Source of the DNA: Flavihumibacter sp. UBA7668 | GTDB taxonomy: Bacteria; Bacteroidota; Bacteroidia; Chitinophagales; Chitinophagaceae | Assembly (NCBI RefSeq): GCF_002483205.1 | Contig: NZ_DLHM01000002.1 | Location: 372,001-436,000, forward strand | DNA length: 64,000 nt | Direction of reading: 5' to 3' | Shown here: one piece after another, positions 51,820-61,504 of the stretch | Numbering within the stretch: the stretch's first letter is position 1 | Layout: every line of letters starts with the position of its first letter | The notes under the pieces: model-generated | The model's database searches: none | Told to the model about the DNA's origin: nothing | The model's input: the letters and a program-made list of their open reading frames with translations, nothing else | Made by a program: the position numbers and the translations under genes

Positions 51820-54275
51820 CCACCTATTTTCCCATTTTGGGAGTGGAAAAGGATTGCATCTTATCCCGACAAGGGGCCGTGAGTGTAGTCTATGAAACAA
51901 CCCTGCCGGAGGTTTTCACACTTTCCAATGAGGAGTATGAATCATTTCATCAAACCTGGATCAAGGCCATCAAGCTGCTTCCGAAGCAAACGGTGTTTCA
52001 CAAACAGGATTGGTTTGTAGCAGCTCGTTTTCAACCCGCTTTTGGAAAAGAGGACCGCAGTTTTTTTGGACAGAGCAGTGATCGATTCTTTTATGAACGA
52101 CCTTATTTGGATCATCGTTGTTATATCATATTGACCCGGCGGTTGAATGAACGACGATCGTCTACTTCCTTGTTCTCGTTGTTGTGCCGACCGCACCTGG
52201 TTCCACCGGAATTGCTGCATCCTACCAAACTACAAGATTTTCTAGATGGTTGTGGTCAATTTCAACGGGTAATGGAAGACAGTGGGTATGTGCGTCTGCG
52301 TCGGGTGTTGGAAAAAGAATTGATCAGTACCCACCAACGTGCTGGTTTGTTGGAGCAGTACTGTTTTTTGCAAGAGGAGGCTGCTTCGCATCCCATCATG
52401 GCCGATATCCAATTCCCGGAACAACTGCAAATCGGATCCAAGTATTGCCAGCTCTATACCTTGGGAGATGTGGTGGATCTGCCGGGGGTATGTGGTAGTC
52501 GCATCAATTACGATCGGTATTCCACGGACCGGACCAAGTTCAGTGTGGGTTTTGCTTCTGTATTGGGCCAACTCTTGCCCTGCAATCATATCTACAACCA
52601 GTTTTTGTTTTTGGAGGATCCGCAGAAAATGATGCAGCAGTTGGAAAGTAAGCGGTTGCGCTTGCAATCGCTGGCAGCTTATTCTAGAGAGAATGCACTA
52701 GCCCGGGAAGCCACTAATGAATTTTTAAATGAAGCCATTAGTCAGCAACGACAACCTGTGAAAGCACATTTCAATTTGCTGGTTTGGACAGAGGAGAAAG
52801 AGGAGTTGAAGCAATTGAAAAACCTGGTATCAAGTGCCCTTGCCCAGATGGATGCGACACCGAAGCAAGAGCTGGACGGAGCGCCGCAAATCCACTGGGC
52901 GGGCCTACCGGGGAATGCCGCTGATTTTCCCATGAATGAGACCTTTGATACGTTCGTGGAACAGGCTACTTGTTTTTTAAACCTGGAAACTGCTTATCAA
53001 AGCTCGCTTAGCTCCATAGGCATTAGGTTGGGCGATCGCTTAACTGGAAGACCCATACAAGTGGATATTTCAGATGAGCCGATGAAGCGGGGATTAATTA
53101 CCAATCGAAACAAATTCATTCTGGGGCCTAGCGGAAGTGGTAAATCCTTTTTCACCAATCACATGGTGCGCTCCTATTATGAACAGGGTACACATGTCGT
53201 GCTGGTAGATGTGGGTCATAGCTATAAGGGTTTGTGCGATCTGGTGAAAGGGTATTATTTCACATACTCGGAAAAAGCACCCATCCGGTTTAATCCGTTT
53301 TACATTGGGCAGGGAGATGAACTGGACACCGAGAAAAAGGAAAGTATCAAAACCCTGCTACTGGCACTATGGAAAAAAGACAACGAGACCTTTGGCAGAA
53401 GTGAGTACGTGGCCTTGTCGAATGCCTTGCAACTGTACTTTGAGTATGTGGGTAACAACAAGGAAGTATTTCCCTGCTTCAATAGTTTCTATGAGTTCCT
53501 GCAGGCACAGTTTGTTCCCTTGTTAAAAGAGCAGGCTGTGAAGGAAAAGGATTTTGATGTTTCTAATTTTTTGTATGTATTGCGGCCCTATTACAAGGGG
53601 GGAGAATTTGATTATTTGTTGAATGCCACCGAGCAACTGGATTTATTGCAGCAACCCTTTATTGTATTTGAACTGGATAATATCAAAGACCATCCGATTT
53701 TGTTTCCGGTCGTTACGTTGATCATTATGGAGGTGTTCATTGCAAAAATGCGCAAACTTAAAGGTATTCGGAAGATGATTTTAATTGAAGAAGCCTGGAA
53801 AGCGATCGCAAAGGAAGGGATGGCCGAATACATCAAGTACCTGTTTAAAACGGTGCGCAAGTTTTTTGGTGAAGCGATTGTGGTTACTCAGGAAGTAGAG
53901 GATATTATTTCTTCTCCAGTGGTGAAGCAAGCCATCATCAACAACAGTGATTGCAAGATCTTGCTGGACCAGAGTAAGTACCAAAACAAATTTGATCAAA
54001 TCCAGGAACTATTAGGACTAACCGAAAAAGAAAAGGCGCAGGTGCTAAGTGTAAACAAAGCCAATGATCCGAGTAAAAAGTACAAAGAAGTATTCATCAG
54101 TTTGGGAGGCGTTTTATCCAAAGTGTATCGAACGGAAGTTTCATTGGAGGAATACCTGGTGTATACGACGGAAGAAACAGAAAAAATGCAGGTGCAGGCC
54201 TATGCGGCAAAATACGGTGGCATACAAGAGGGGATCAAGATCCTGGCGAGTGAGTGGCGGGAAAAAATAAAGTAA
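51804..54275 (+). CDS. traG: Conjugation ATPase TraG (VirB4-like)
   Basis: An 823-residue ATPase that energises pilus assembly and transfer. Walker A LGPSGSGKSFFTNH is near 437, the Walker B region MILIEEAWKAIAKEG near 650, and the VVTQEVEDI motif after it. The N-terminal 350 residues are the CagE/TrbE/VirB part. The start (ATG 51804) overlaps traF. Length is typical for Bacteroidota TraG. Confidence 0.94.
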   Translation: MEATLATYFPILGVEKDCILSRQGAVSVVYETTLPEVFTLSNEEYESFHQTWIKAIKLLPKQTVFHKQDWFVAARFQPAFGKEDRSFFGQSSDRFFYERPYLDHRCYIILTRRLNERRSSTSLFSLLCRPHLVPPELLHPTKLQDFLDGCGQFQRVMEDSGYVRLRRVLEKELISTHQRAGLLEQYCFLQEEAASHPIMADIQFPEQLQIGSKYCQLYTLGDVVDLPGVCGSRINYDRYSTDRTKFSVGFASVLGQLLPCNHIYNQFLFLEDPQKMMQQLESKRLRLQSLAAYSRENALAREATNEFLNEAISQQRQPVKAHFNLLVWTEEKEELKQLKNLVSSALAQMDATPKQELDGAPQIHWAGLPGNAADFPMNETFDTFVEQATCFLNLETAYQSSLSSIGIRLGDRLTGRPIQVDISDEPMKRGLITNRNKFILGPSGSGKSFFTNHMVRSYYEQGTHVVLVDVGHSYKGLCDLVKGYYFTYSEKAPIRFNPFYIGQGDELDTEKKESIKTLLLALWKKDNETFGRSEYVALSNALQLYFEYVGNNKEVFPCFNSFYEFLQAQFVPLLKEQAVKEKDFDVSNFLYVLRPYYKGGEFDYLLNATEQLDLLQQPFIVFELDNIKDHPILFPVVTLIIMEVFIAKMRKLKGIRKMILIEEAWKAIAKEGMAEYIKYLFKTVRKFFGEAIVVTQEVEDIISSPVVKQAIINNSDCKILLDQSKYQNKFDQIQELLGLTEKEKAQVLSVNKANDPSKKYKEVFISLGGVLSKVYRTEVSLEEYLVYTTEETEKMQVQAYAAKYGGIQEGIKILASEWREKIK

Positions 54276-54293
54276 ACACTAAAACGGGTGTGT

Positions 54294-54980
54294 ATGAAAA
54301 AGAAGGGTAGGCTGTTGGTGGTTGTTCTCTTAACCAGTTTAAGTACGATCGTACCCAGCCAATCTGCCCAGGCTGCTTGGTGGGAAGTAGTCCGGCAGGT
54401 GGTGATTAAGGTCATACTGGCGATTGATGCCCAAGTACAGCGCCTTCAAAATAAAACGATTGGTTTGCAGAATGCACAGAAAGCACTCGAGAATACATTG
54501 TCCAAATTAAAGCTGGAAGAAATTGGTGATTGGGGCGAGAAGCAACGGAAGTTGTATGCCTCGTATTACGAAGAGCTCTGGAAGGTAAAAAATGCACTAG
54601 CGACTTACAAAAAGGTAAAGGAATTAATCGAAACCCAACGGGCCTTAGTGAAAAGTTACCAGCGAGCGTATCAATTGTTCCGGCAGGATGAGCATTTTAC
54701 ACCCCAGGAAATCGAATACATGGGATTGGTGTATAGTGGTATGCTTGCCAAAAGTTTGGAAACTGTCGATCAGCTTTTGCAAGTGGTACAATCCTTTACA
54801 GTTCAAATGAGTGACGGAGAGCGTTGGAAGATTATTGATCAAGCGGCTGCAGATATGACAGTATTACTAAGTGACCTGCGTCGTTTCAATCAGGAAAATG
54901 TGCTCTTATCGGTGCAACGTTCCAAAGACAAGGTTACCCTGCAACGCGTACGAATGTTATACGGTATTTCAAGTAATTAA
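54294..54980 (+). CDS. TraI-type conjugal transfer protein (DUF4141-like), copy A
   Basis: A 228-residue protein with a signal peptide (MKKKGRLLVVVLLTSLSTIV, cleavage near SAQA) and a long helical body with coiled regions. It looks like the DUF4141/TraI proteins that follow TraG in CTnDOT-type operons, including the WWEVVRQVVIKVILAID start after the signal. The ATG at 54294 is preferred over the GTG two codons upstream. Exported, probably periplasmic. Confidence 0.75.
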   Translation: MKKKGRLLVVVLLTSLSTIVPSQSAQAAWWEVVRQVVIKVILAIDAQVQRLQNKTIGLQNAQKALENTLSKLKLEEIGDWGEKQRKLYASYYEELWKVKNALATYKKVKELIETQRALVKSYQRAYQLFRQDEHFTPQEIEYMGLVYSGMLAKSLETVDQLLQVVQSFTVQMSDGERWKIIDQAAADMTVLLSDLRRFNQENVLLSVQRSKDKVTLQRVRMLYGISSN

Positions 54981-54991
54981 ATCGGACTACT

Positions 54992-55600
54992 ATGGTACGA
55001 GTATGGATTCTCCTGCTAAGCTTCTGCTTACTGGGTCAGGTGGTGCATGCCCAAGCAAAACTGCAACCGTTGATCAAACGGATTGCGCTGCTACAGGTTT
55101 ACCTGAGCTACGTGAAAAAAGGATACCGGGTGGTGCAGGGGGGACTTCGGTTCATTGGCGATGTGAAAAACGGAGAGTTTTCGTTGCACACGGATTATCT
55201 GGGTTCCTGGGGAGCGGTTAATCCGGCTATTCGAAAGGGGCAACTAACTCTGGCTTGTATTCAACTGCAGCAACAGTTGATTCGACGCTGCTTTGCACTC
55301 AGTCGCCAGGCCCAAGCTTCGACCATGTTGGCGGATCGGGAAGCGGTCCAGCAAACGATCGGTGTGGTACTGCAAGAAGTAGAGTTGGGTGTACGTGCGT
55401 TAGGGCACTGGATTGAAGCGGCGCAATTGAAAGCAACCGATGAAGACCGTCTCACTGCCATTCACTTGTTGTACCAGCAACTGATGGAACTAAGTCAGTT
55501 TCTGGACACCTATCAAACCGATTGGCAACTGCTGCAAATGCAGCGTCAACGAGCACAGCAATCCATTCAATCCACCAGGGCAATCCATTCAATCCAGTAA
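54992..55600 (+). CDS. TraI-like exported conjugation protein, copy B
   Basis: A 202-residue exported protein (signal to VHAQA) with a body related to copy C. The segment GYRVVQGGLRFIGDVKNGEFSLH corresponds to the YNRVKGIAEGNFQLH of the next gene, so the two are paralogues from tandem duplication. The Gln-rich C-terminus QRQRAQQSIQS is unusual. It starts 11 bases after copy A's stop. Confidence 0.65.
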   Translation: MVRVWILLLSFCLLGQVVHAQAKLQPLIKRIALLQVYLSYVKKGYRVVQGGLRFIGDVKNGEFSLHTDYLGSWGAVNPAIRKGQLTLACIQLQQQLIRRCFALSRQAQASTMLADREAVQQTIGVVLQEVELGVRALGHWIEAAQLKATDEDRLTAIHLLYQQLMELSQFLDTYQTDWQLLQMQRQRAQQSIQSTRAIHSIQ

Positions 55601-55601
55601 T

Positions 55602-56240
55602 ATGAAGCGACTACTTTTTTTCTTCTTCAGTGCAAGTATGTGGCTGATGCCACTGCCTACTCAGGCACAAGTGCAAGAAGCTATGCAACTAGCCTTGAAC
55701 ATTCAGAAGCTCAATCAGCTCCGAAAAATCCTACAGAACATGTACGATGGGTATCAGATTCTGATGAAGGGCTACAACCGGGTCAAGGGGATAGCAGAGG
55801 GGAATTTTCAATTGCATGATTTGTTCCTGGATGGATTGCTACAGGTGAGTCCGACCGTTCGAAACTACCACAAAATAGGAGCTATCATTGCTAGTCAGAA
55901 ACGGCTACTCCAATCAGCCAAGCAGTTAGTGGATGAGGCCCGTGGCAGTGATCGATTCAGTCTGGAAGAATTGGACTATTTCAGTAAGGTGATGGAGCGT
56001 CTGGGGAAATCAAGTTGGGATAATTTGGATGCGTTACTAATGGTGGTAACAGCTCGGCAGCTGCGCATGACGGATGCGGAACGATTGGAAGCCATTGATC
56101 GGATTTATGTTACCGTACAGGATCAATTGCAGTTTCTACAAGCCTTTACCAAAGAAGCACAAGTAGTGGCAAAACAACGGGAAAGGTTGCAGGAGTCGAA
56201 CCGGCGGGTTCAACAGTGGCATGGTATACGACCGGAATAA
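55602..56240 (+). CDS. TraI-like exported conjugation protein, copy C
   Basis: A 212-residue exported protein (signal ending PTQAQ) with the QYxMxKGYNRV...GNFQLHDLFLDGL segment shared with copy B and a helical rest. It starts directly after copy B and overlaps the ORF of TraJ on its 3' side before TraJ's ATG. It is part of the transfer machinery by context. Confidence 0.7.
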   Translation: MKRLLFFFFSASMWLMPLPTQAQVQEAMQLALNIQKLNQLRKILQNMYDGYQILMKGYNRVKGIAEGNFQLHDLFLDGLLQVSPTVRNYHKIGAIIASQKRLLQSAKQLVDEARGSDRFSLEELDYFSKVMERLGKSSWDNLDALLMVVTARQLRMTDAERLEAIDRIYVTVQDQLQFLQAFTKEAQVVAKQRERLQESNRRVQQWHGIRPE

Positions 56241-56251
56241 AAATTGAAGCT

Positions 56252-57433
56252 ATGAAAGCAGCGCATGTAATCAGCTTGGTTGGGATGTTCCTGGGTGTGG
56301 GTGTACAATTTACCAGTCAGGCGCAGGGGGTGGCAGGAGAAATTCGGGGCTTACACGGCGTGCTGGATCAACTCTACCGTGAGATGTTGCCACTCTGTAG
56401 TCAGTTAATAGGAGTGGGGCAGGGGATTGCAGGGTTTGCGGCCTTGTATTACATCGCAGCACGGGTTTGGCGGCATTTGGCAAATGCAGAGCCGATTGAT
56501 TTTTATCCCTTGTTTCGGCCTTTTGTGTTGGGCATGGCGATTTTGTTGTTTCCACATGTGGTGGGGCTGATCAACGGGGTACTGCAGCCCACCGTGAGTG
56601 GTACCAGCGCTTTGGTAGATAACAGTAATCAGGCAATTGAAGTATTGTTGGCCAAAAAAGAAGCTGCCATTCGCAATTCCGATGTCTGGCAAATGTATGT
56701 GGGTGCTAGTGGTGCGGGTGATCGGGACCGGTGGTACCGCTATACCCATCCGGAAGATCCAACGGGAACAGGAGAGGGTATGTTTGAATCGGTCGGCAAT
56801 GACATCAAATTTGCCATGGCAAAAGCATCCTATAATTTTCGGAACTCCATCAAGGAATGGATGAGTGAGGTGCTGGCATTGATCTATGAAGCAGCAGCAC
56901 TCTGCATCAATACCCTACGGACGTTTTTTCTTATTGTTCTGGCGATTCTGGGTCCGTTGGTATTTGGGCTGGCGGTTTTTGATGGGTTGCAACATACGCT
57001 TACGGTTTGGATTGCCCGGTACATCAATATATTTCTGTGGTTACCGGTTGCCAATATTTTTGGCGGGATCCTGGGTAAGATTCAGGAGCAAATGATTGCG
57101 CTGGATATTGAGCAAATCGGAGCGGCGGGAGATACGTTTTTCAGTGCCACCGATAGTGCCTATTTGATTTTTTTGGTAATTGGCATCGTTGGCTATTTTT
57201 CGGTACCGAGTGTAGCCAACTACATTGTGCATGCAGGTGGAGGCAATGCCATTTTGTACAAAGTTTCCAGTTTGTTTAGTGCCTCTAGTCGGGGAATGGT
57301 ACAATCCACGCTTGGTACAGGTACTTCGATGGTGCGGGATGTCTATGGCGAGGTAAAAAATGCCACATCTGGAAGTATGGCTGGTGCAGGTCAATCTGGT
57401 GGCTATTTTGCAGACAAGGTGGCAGGCAAGTAA
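56252..57433 (+). CDS. traJ: Conjugal transfer protein TraJ (VirB6-like)
   Basis: A 393-residue membrane protein with five or six hydrophobic segments (for example LPLCSQLIGVGQGIAGFAALYY, ILAILGPLVFGLAVFDG, AYLIFLVIGIVGYFSVP). It has the TraJ features of Bacteroidota: an N-terminal signal, a central charged region 150-205, and the PSVANYIVHAGGG segment near 335. It forms part of the inner membrane channel. The ATG at 56252 was chosen over the longer open frame. Confidence 0.9.
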   Translation: MKAAHVISLVGMFLGVGVQFTSQAQGVAGEIRGLHGVLDQLYREMLPLCSQLIGVGQGIAGFAALYYIAARVWRHLANAEPIDFYPLFRPFVLGMAILLFPHVVGLINGVLQPTVSGTSALVDNSNQAIEVLLAKKEAAIRNSDVWQMYVGASGAGDRDRWYRYTHPEDPTGTGEGMFESVGNDIKFAMAKASYNFRNSIKEWMSEVLALIYEAAALCINTLRTFFLIVLAILGPLVFGLAVFDGLQHTLTVWIARYINIFLWLPVANIFGGILGKIQEQMIALDIEQIGAAGDTFFSATDSAYLIFLVIGIVGYFSVPSVANYIVHAGGGNAILYKVSSLFSASSRGMVQSTLGTGTSMVRDVYGEVKNATSGSMAGAGQSGGYFADKVAGK

Positions 57434-57477
57434 CAAGCAAGTTTGAGTTAAATCGTGTGAAAGAGGAGGAGGGTAAA

Positions 57478-58095
57478 ATGTTTAAGCAATTGCAACAATT
57501 GGATACGGCATTTCGGTATGTACGTGGTTTTACATTGCTGATTATAGCATCCTGTATGGGATTGTCTGCCTGGGTGGTCTGGTCGGCTCAACAAACCAGT
57601 CGTCAATTACAGGATAAGATTTATATCCTCAGCAATGAAAAAGCATTGGAGGCTGTGGCAGAGACAAGACAATCCAATCTGCCGGTAGAAGCGCGGGATC
57701 ATGTACGTAGTTTTCATGAAGCTTTTTTTCGCTTGGATCCGGATGAAAAGGTGATCCAACAAACGATTGCCAAAGCCTTGTACCTGGCCGATGAATCAGC
57801 CAAACAACAATACGATAACTTAAAAGAACAGGGTTTTTATCGGCAACTGATAGCAGGCAATATCAGTCAGCACATTGCTATTGATAGTGTCTTGGTTCAA
57901 ACCGAGATCCCCCCTTATTATTTCCGGTGTTATGCTTCGCAACAAATCATCCGAACCAGCAGTGTCCTCTACCGAAAATTGATAACGGACGGTTACTTAC
58001 GATTGGTTCGAAGATCGGATCACAATCCACATGGTTTTTTAATTGAACGCTGGCGAATTCTGGAGAATCCGGATATCCGTCGCAGCGCTCGTTAA
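57478..58095 (+). CDS. traK: Conjugal transfer protein TraK (VirB8-like)
   Basis: A 205-residue protein with a short cytoplasmic N-terminus, one membrane segment (FTLLIIASCMGLSAWVVW) and a periplasmic domain with the FRLDPDEK and GFYRQLIAGNIS segments of TraK. The ATG at 57478 is preceded by a GAGGAGGG ribosome-binding sequence. Fits the VirB8 position in the operon. Confidence 0.9.
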   Translation: MFKQLQQLDTAFRYVRGFTLLIIASCMGLSAWVVWSAQQTSRQLQDKIYILSNEKALEAVAETRQSNLPVEARDHVRSFHEAFFRLDPDEKVIQQTIAKALYLADESAKQQYDNLKEQGFYRQLIAGNISQHIAIDSVLVQTEIPPYYFRCYASQQIIRTSSVLYRKLITDGYLRLVRRSDHNPHGFLIERWRILENPDIRRSAR

Positions 58096-58105
58096 ACTTT
58101 TTTGT

Positions 58106-58564
58106 ATGAAAAAAAACTGGTTAAAACATGTAGGAAACACTAAACAGCCTTGGTGGGAAGAGCAGCTAGAACGTTGGGTTTTTCAGTTCCTTCAATGGCA
58201 ATGGTGGGTTTCCTATAAACTCCAACAACGGATGCATCGATTATCCCTGGCCGACCAGCGAAGGGTATGGCTCTTCTACGTGGTAGGGTTTAGTTGTTGT
58301 ATAAGCGTTGTATTGGTCAAACCTTTTCTAAAGGAGGAGGCATCTCATGGGTTAGCGCACTGGATACCCATGATCACTCGTACAGGAAGTGTGCCCATAG
58401 CAATTAAGCAACATCAATGGATCTTGTTTCCGCCTCTCTATTCCCGTTTTTCAGCTGCATTTGACGGTGTTGTCATATCACCATCCTCCTTTCCCGTCCA
58501 TTCATTGAATAGAACGAAATCCTATTATCAATCAGTAAAGCAAGATAGTATATGCAAACCATGA
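58106..58564 (+). CDS. TraL-position small membrane protein
   Basis: A 152-residue protein with one membrane segment (VWLFYVVGFSCCISVVLV) between a tryptophan-rich cytoplasmic N-terminus and a short periplasmic part. The order traJ-traK-this-traM matches TraL of CTnDOT, but sequence identity was not confirmed. It overlaps traM by 13 bases. Confidence 0.65.
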   Translation: MKKNWLKHVGNTKQPWWEEQLERWVFQFLQWQWWVSYKLQQRMHRLSLADQRRVWLFYVVGFSCCISVVLVKPFLKEEASHGLAHWIPMITRTGSVPIAIKQHQWILFPPLYSRFSAAFDGVVISPSSFPVHSLNRTKSYYQSVKQDSICKP

Positions 58565-59805
58565 CCATACGTGCCAGGCGCACACAAAAAGCATTGTTTT
58601 TTTTGCCGTTAATAATCACTCCCTTTTTATGTCTCGCCTTTTGGGCGGCAGGTGGAGGACAAGGAACTGTAACCAATTCCGGCCCTACTGTCAAAGGCCT
58701 CAATTTTCAACTGCCGGATCCTTTCTTTACAGAGAATAAAGAGTTGGATAAGTGGGCATATTACGCACAGGAGGATGCGTTGGATAAGAAGGAAGCCGCA
58801 GCCAAGCGGAAAGAGCGGTATTGGGATCGTGAATCGGCTGCTGATCAAGAAACCCTTGAAGCGGACCCTTCAGCTAAAAATGAGCAAGCATTTTCCAACA
58901 GCAAACGAAGTGCTGCTCGTCAGCTTTCGAAAAAAGCGTCAACGGATCAACAATCAGAAAGACTATTAAAAAAAATAGCAGAGCTGGAACAAAGTTTGGC
59001 AGCTCCAACCGAAAACTTCGAATCCAAGGAGGTACTTACTCCTACTGTGCTGCCCCATTCGCAAGAAATGACGGAGTTGAATGGGATGATGCAAGCTATT
59101 CAAGAAGCAGGCGCTTCACCGGATACTGAGATGGACCGGTTGGATAGTATGCTGGATAAGATTTTGAGAATTCAGCAAGGGAATTGGGACGAGGATGAGA
59201 GCCGTCCAATGGCAAAGGAAACTAGTGAACGAACTGAAAAACCGCTCGGTGTAACTGAGGTGCTCCCTGCTAACGCTGCTCAAGTGGAGGAACAAGCGAG
59301 TCCGTCATCCTATTTCTTTTCAGCTACTGAAATCCTGATATCCTCCAACAACCAAAGTCCTCAAGCGATGGTATACGGAGAGCAGGTATTGGTGCCTGGG
59401 GCAGCTGTTCATTTGTTGTTATTGGATACTATTCGGCAAGGTACTACGCATATACCAGCTTTTACCAGTTTCTATGGTACAACCAGTTTACAGGGAGATC
59501 GCTTGCAAATTGTTGGTAAAACGATGCTTGGTTCCGGGCATTGGCAATCTATCTCCTGGCAGGTGGTGGATATGGATGGATTAGCCGGGATTGCAGTTCC
59601 TGCTTCGCTTACAAGGGAATCGTTACGGCAAAGTGCGGGACAGGCCGTGCAAGGAATTGATTTGCTAGGAGGTATTAATCCTTCCCTATCCATGCAGGCG
59701 GCAACGGCAGGTATCCAGGCTGCAAAAACCATGTTGGCAAAGCGTACCCGGCAAGTGAAGGTAAACCTGCCATCCGGCTATCGGGTTTGGCTTCAAATTA
59801 AATAA
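58552..59805 (+). CDS. traM: Conjugal transfer protein TraM (VirB10-like)
   Basis: A 417-residue protein with an N-terminal membrane segment (LFFLPLIITPFLCLAFWAAGG), a long charged linker with coiled-coil and Glu/Lys/Ser-rich stretches (60-245), and a C-terminal TraM barrel domain (about 255-417). It bridges the inner and outer membrane. The low-complexity linker is normal for VirB10-like proteins. Confidence 0.9.
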   Translation: MQTMTIRARRTQKALFFLPLIITPFLCLAFWAAGGGQGTVTNSGPTVKGLNFQLPDPFFTENKELDKWAYYAQEDALDKKEAAAKRKERYWDRESAADQETLEADPSAKNEQAFSNSKRSAARQLSKKASTDQQSERLLKKIAELEQSLAAPTENFESKEVLTPTVLPHSQEMTELNGMMQAIQEAGASPDTEMDRLDSMLDKILRIQQGNWDEDESRPMAKETSERTEKPLGVTEVLPANAAQVEEQASPSSYFFSATEILISSNNQSPQAMVYGEQVLVPGAAVHLLLLDTIRQGTTHIPAFTSFYGTTSLQGDRLQIVGKTMLGSGHWQSISWQVVDMDGLAGIAVPASLTRESLRQSAGQAVQGIDLLGGINPSLSMQAATAGIQAAKTMLAKRTRQVKVNLPSGYRVWLQIK

Positions 59806-59823
59806 TCCTTTCAATATATAACC

Positions 59824-60630
59824 ATGATTCGAATAAGTGTATTGCTGATTGTTAGTTTTCTCATTGGGTATTGTGTGTCAGCACAGGAAACTACAACTCC
59901 CCTGCTTCAGATTAGCCATAGGGCAACGACTACGGTGGTATTTCCGGCAGCTATTAAAGAACTGGATATCGGCAGTCGTGAGGTGGTATGCAAACGGGTA
60001 GCCGATAAGCCCAACTGTATTTGGATCAAGGCAGTTTCGGAACATCTGCAGCCAACCAACATTACCATTTTCACTAGTAAGGATCGATTGTATGTGTTGA
60101 AGGTTGCCTATAGTGAAGCACCTGCGACCTGGGTATTGAAGGTAGATACTTCTCATGCGATGTTAATAGAAGGGATGTCAGTAAAGGGAAAGCAGCCCGA
60201 ACAGGTTGAGGAGGTTTCCCAGAAAGATGAACGCCCCAAACAACGACAACGAGCAGTCCTAAAAAAAGCAAAACAAGGACTTCGCGCGACACTTAGGGAT
60301 TGGGCGTACCAGGAGGGGAGCTATGCAATGGATTGGGAGCTTAGCAATCGGGCGGCTGTACCTTTTGAATTGGGACGGGTTCAATACTGGATAGTAACCG
60401 ACAATAAATCCAAAAGAAGTGCCACCCAATCGGTAGCTGTTCCTGTACATGCCGTTCATCCAGAAACTACTGCTATTCAACAGGAGGGAAAACAACATGT
60501 CCTGGTAACAGTGCCCACCTTCTGGCTTACCAAAAACCAATACGCGAAAATAGTATGGATGGATAAGAAAGGAGAGCGGTACTTACAGGTGAGCATCAAA
60601 CCCCGTCACCAACGGAAAATTAGCAAGTAG
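59824..60630 (+). CDS. traN: Conjugal transfer protein TraN (VirB9-like)
   Basis: A 268-residue beta-rich protein with a signal peptide (about 1-20, ending VSAQ) and the N-terminal TTTVVFPAAIKELDIGSREVV segment of TraN. It belongs to the outer membrane core of the channel. It starts 18 bases after the traM stop. Confidence 0.9.
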   Translation: MIRISVLLIVSFLIGYCVSAQETTTPLLQISHRATTTVVFPAAIKELDIGSREVVCKRVADKPNCIWIKAVSEHLQPTNITIFTSKDRLYVLKVAYSEAPATWVLKVDTSHAMLIEGMSVKGKQPEQVEEVSQKDERPKQRQRAVLKKAKQGLRATLRDWAYQEGSYAMDWELSNRAAVPFELGRVQYWIVTDNKSKRSATQSVAVPVHAVHPETTAIQQEGKQHVLVTVPTFWLTKNQYAKIVWMDKKGERYLQVSIKPRHQRKISK

Positions 60631-60668
60631 AAGAAAAATCAATTTGATCATTCAAAAAAATCTGTGTC

Positions 60669-61466
60669 ATGAACGAGAAAAATTTAGAGTATCTCGCCAA
60701 TCAGTTAAAGTATACCGGTTTTGGTGAATCGTTGCAAGAAAAGCTGAAAGAAAATATCAGTAAACAAGTTCCGGAATTTGTGTTGTATCACCAGGCGGAG
60801 TTCGGAAAGGACAGTGTAGCGGCAACCTTGCATTTTCGAAAATCCCCGGAAACCGATATGTACTTTTTCAATCGGTACAATGTGCTTTTAAAGTCCGAAC
60901 AACATCCCGATCCCATTAAGCAGACATTTTATATGGCGAACAAAGAAGACAATATCACCTTCAAGGAGGGATACAATTTGCTTAGTGGTCGTGCCGTCCA
61001 GAAAACGCTTACGAATAAAGCAGGCGAAAAAGCGGAAGGCTGGGTACAACTGGATTTTAAGGAATTGGACAAACAAGGCAATTACAAACTGCGCTCCTTT
61101 TATCCTTCCTATGGGTACGATTTAGGGAACGTCCTATCGCAAGTACAACTTAAAGAATTGGAACGGCCGGAATCCAAAGAGGCGCTAATGGAAAGTTTGC
61201 AGCGAGGAAATCGGCAGGCGGTAACAATGGAAGTAGATGGATCGTTCAAGCGTTTCTTTATTGAGGCGGCACCGCAATACAAACAACTCAATTGGTATGA
61301 TGAGCGACAAACAAGAATAAAAACACCAAGTTTTAATCAATCGTCTTCCCAGGAAATAACTACAAGGAATGAAATTAAAAAAAAGGAGGAAAGTAATCAA
61401 AAACAGTCATCTAAAGAAGAAGTCAAACCTAAATCAACTAGGAAGGGAAAGGGATTAGGGGTATAA
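60669..61466 (+). CDS. DUF3945/DUF4099-like protein of conjugative elements
   Basis: A 265-residue protein starting MNEKNLEYLANQLKYTGFGE, with an FELYH-like VPEFVLYHQAEFG segment and NRYNVLLKSE, patterns of the DUF3945/DUF4099 proteins carried by Bacteroidota conjugative elements. The C-terminus is Lys/Ser/Glu-rich (NEIKKKEESNQKQSS) and disordered. It has no export signal, so it acts in the cytoplasm. It ends the visible Tra operon. Confidence 0.75.
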   Translation: MNEKNLEYLANQLKYTGFGESLQEKLKENISKQVPEFVLYHQAEFGKDSVAATLHFRKSPETDMYFFNRYNVLLKSEQHPDPIKQTFYMANKEDNITFKEGYNLLSGRAVQKTLTNKAGEKAEGWVQLDFKELDKQGNYKLRSFYPSYGYDLGNVLSQVQLKELERPESKEALMESLQRGNRQAVTMEVDGSFKRFFIEAAPQYKQLNWYDERQTRIKTPSFNQSSSQEITTRNEIKKKEESNQKQSSKEEVKPKSTRKGKGLGV

Positions 61467-61504
61467 ATTGGCTAATTTTCTTGAATCCTCCATACATGCA
61501 GCAA

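Noticed and set aside
54871..55221. 116-codon + strand ORF across the 54980/54992 junction
   Set aside because: It is in another frame of two well-supported exported tra proteins.
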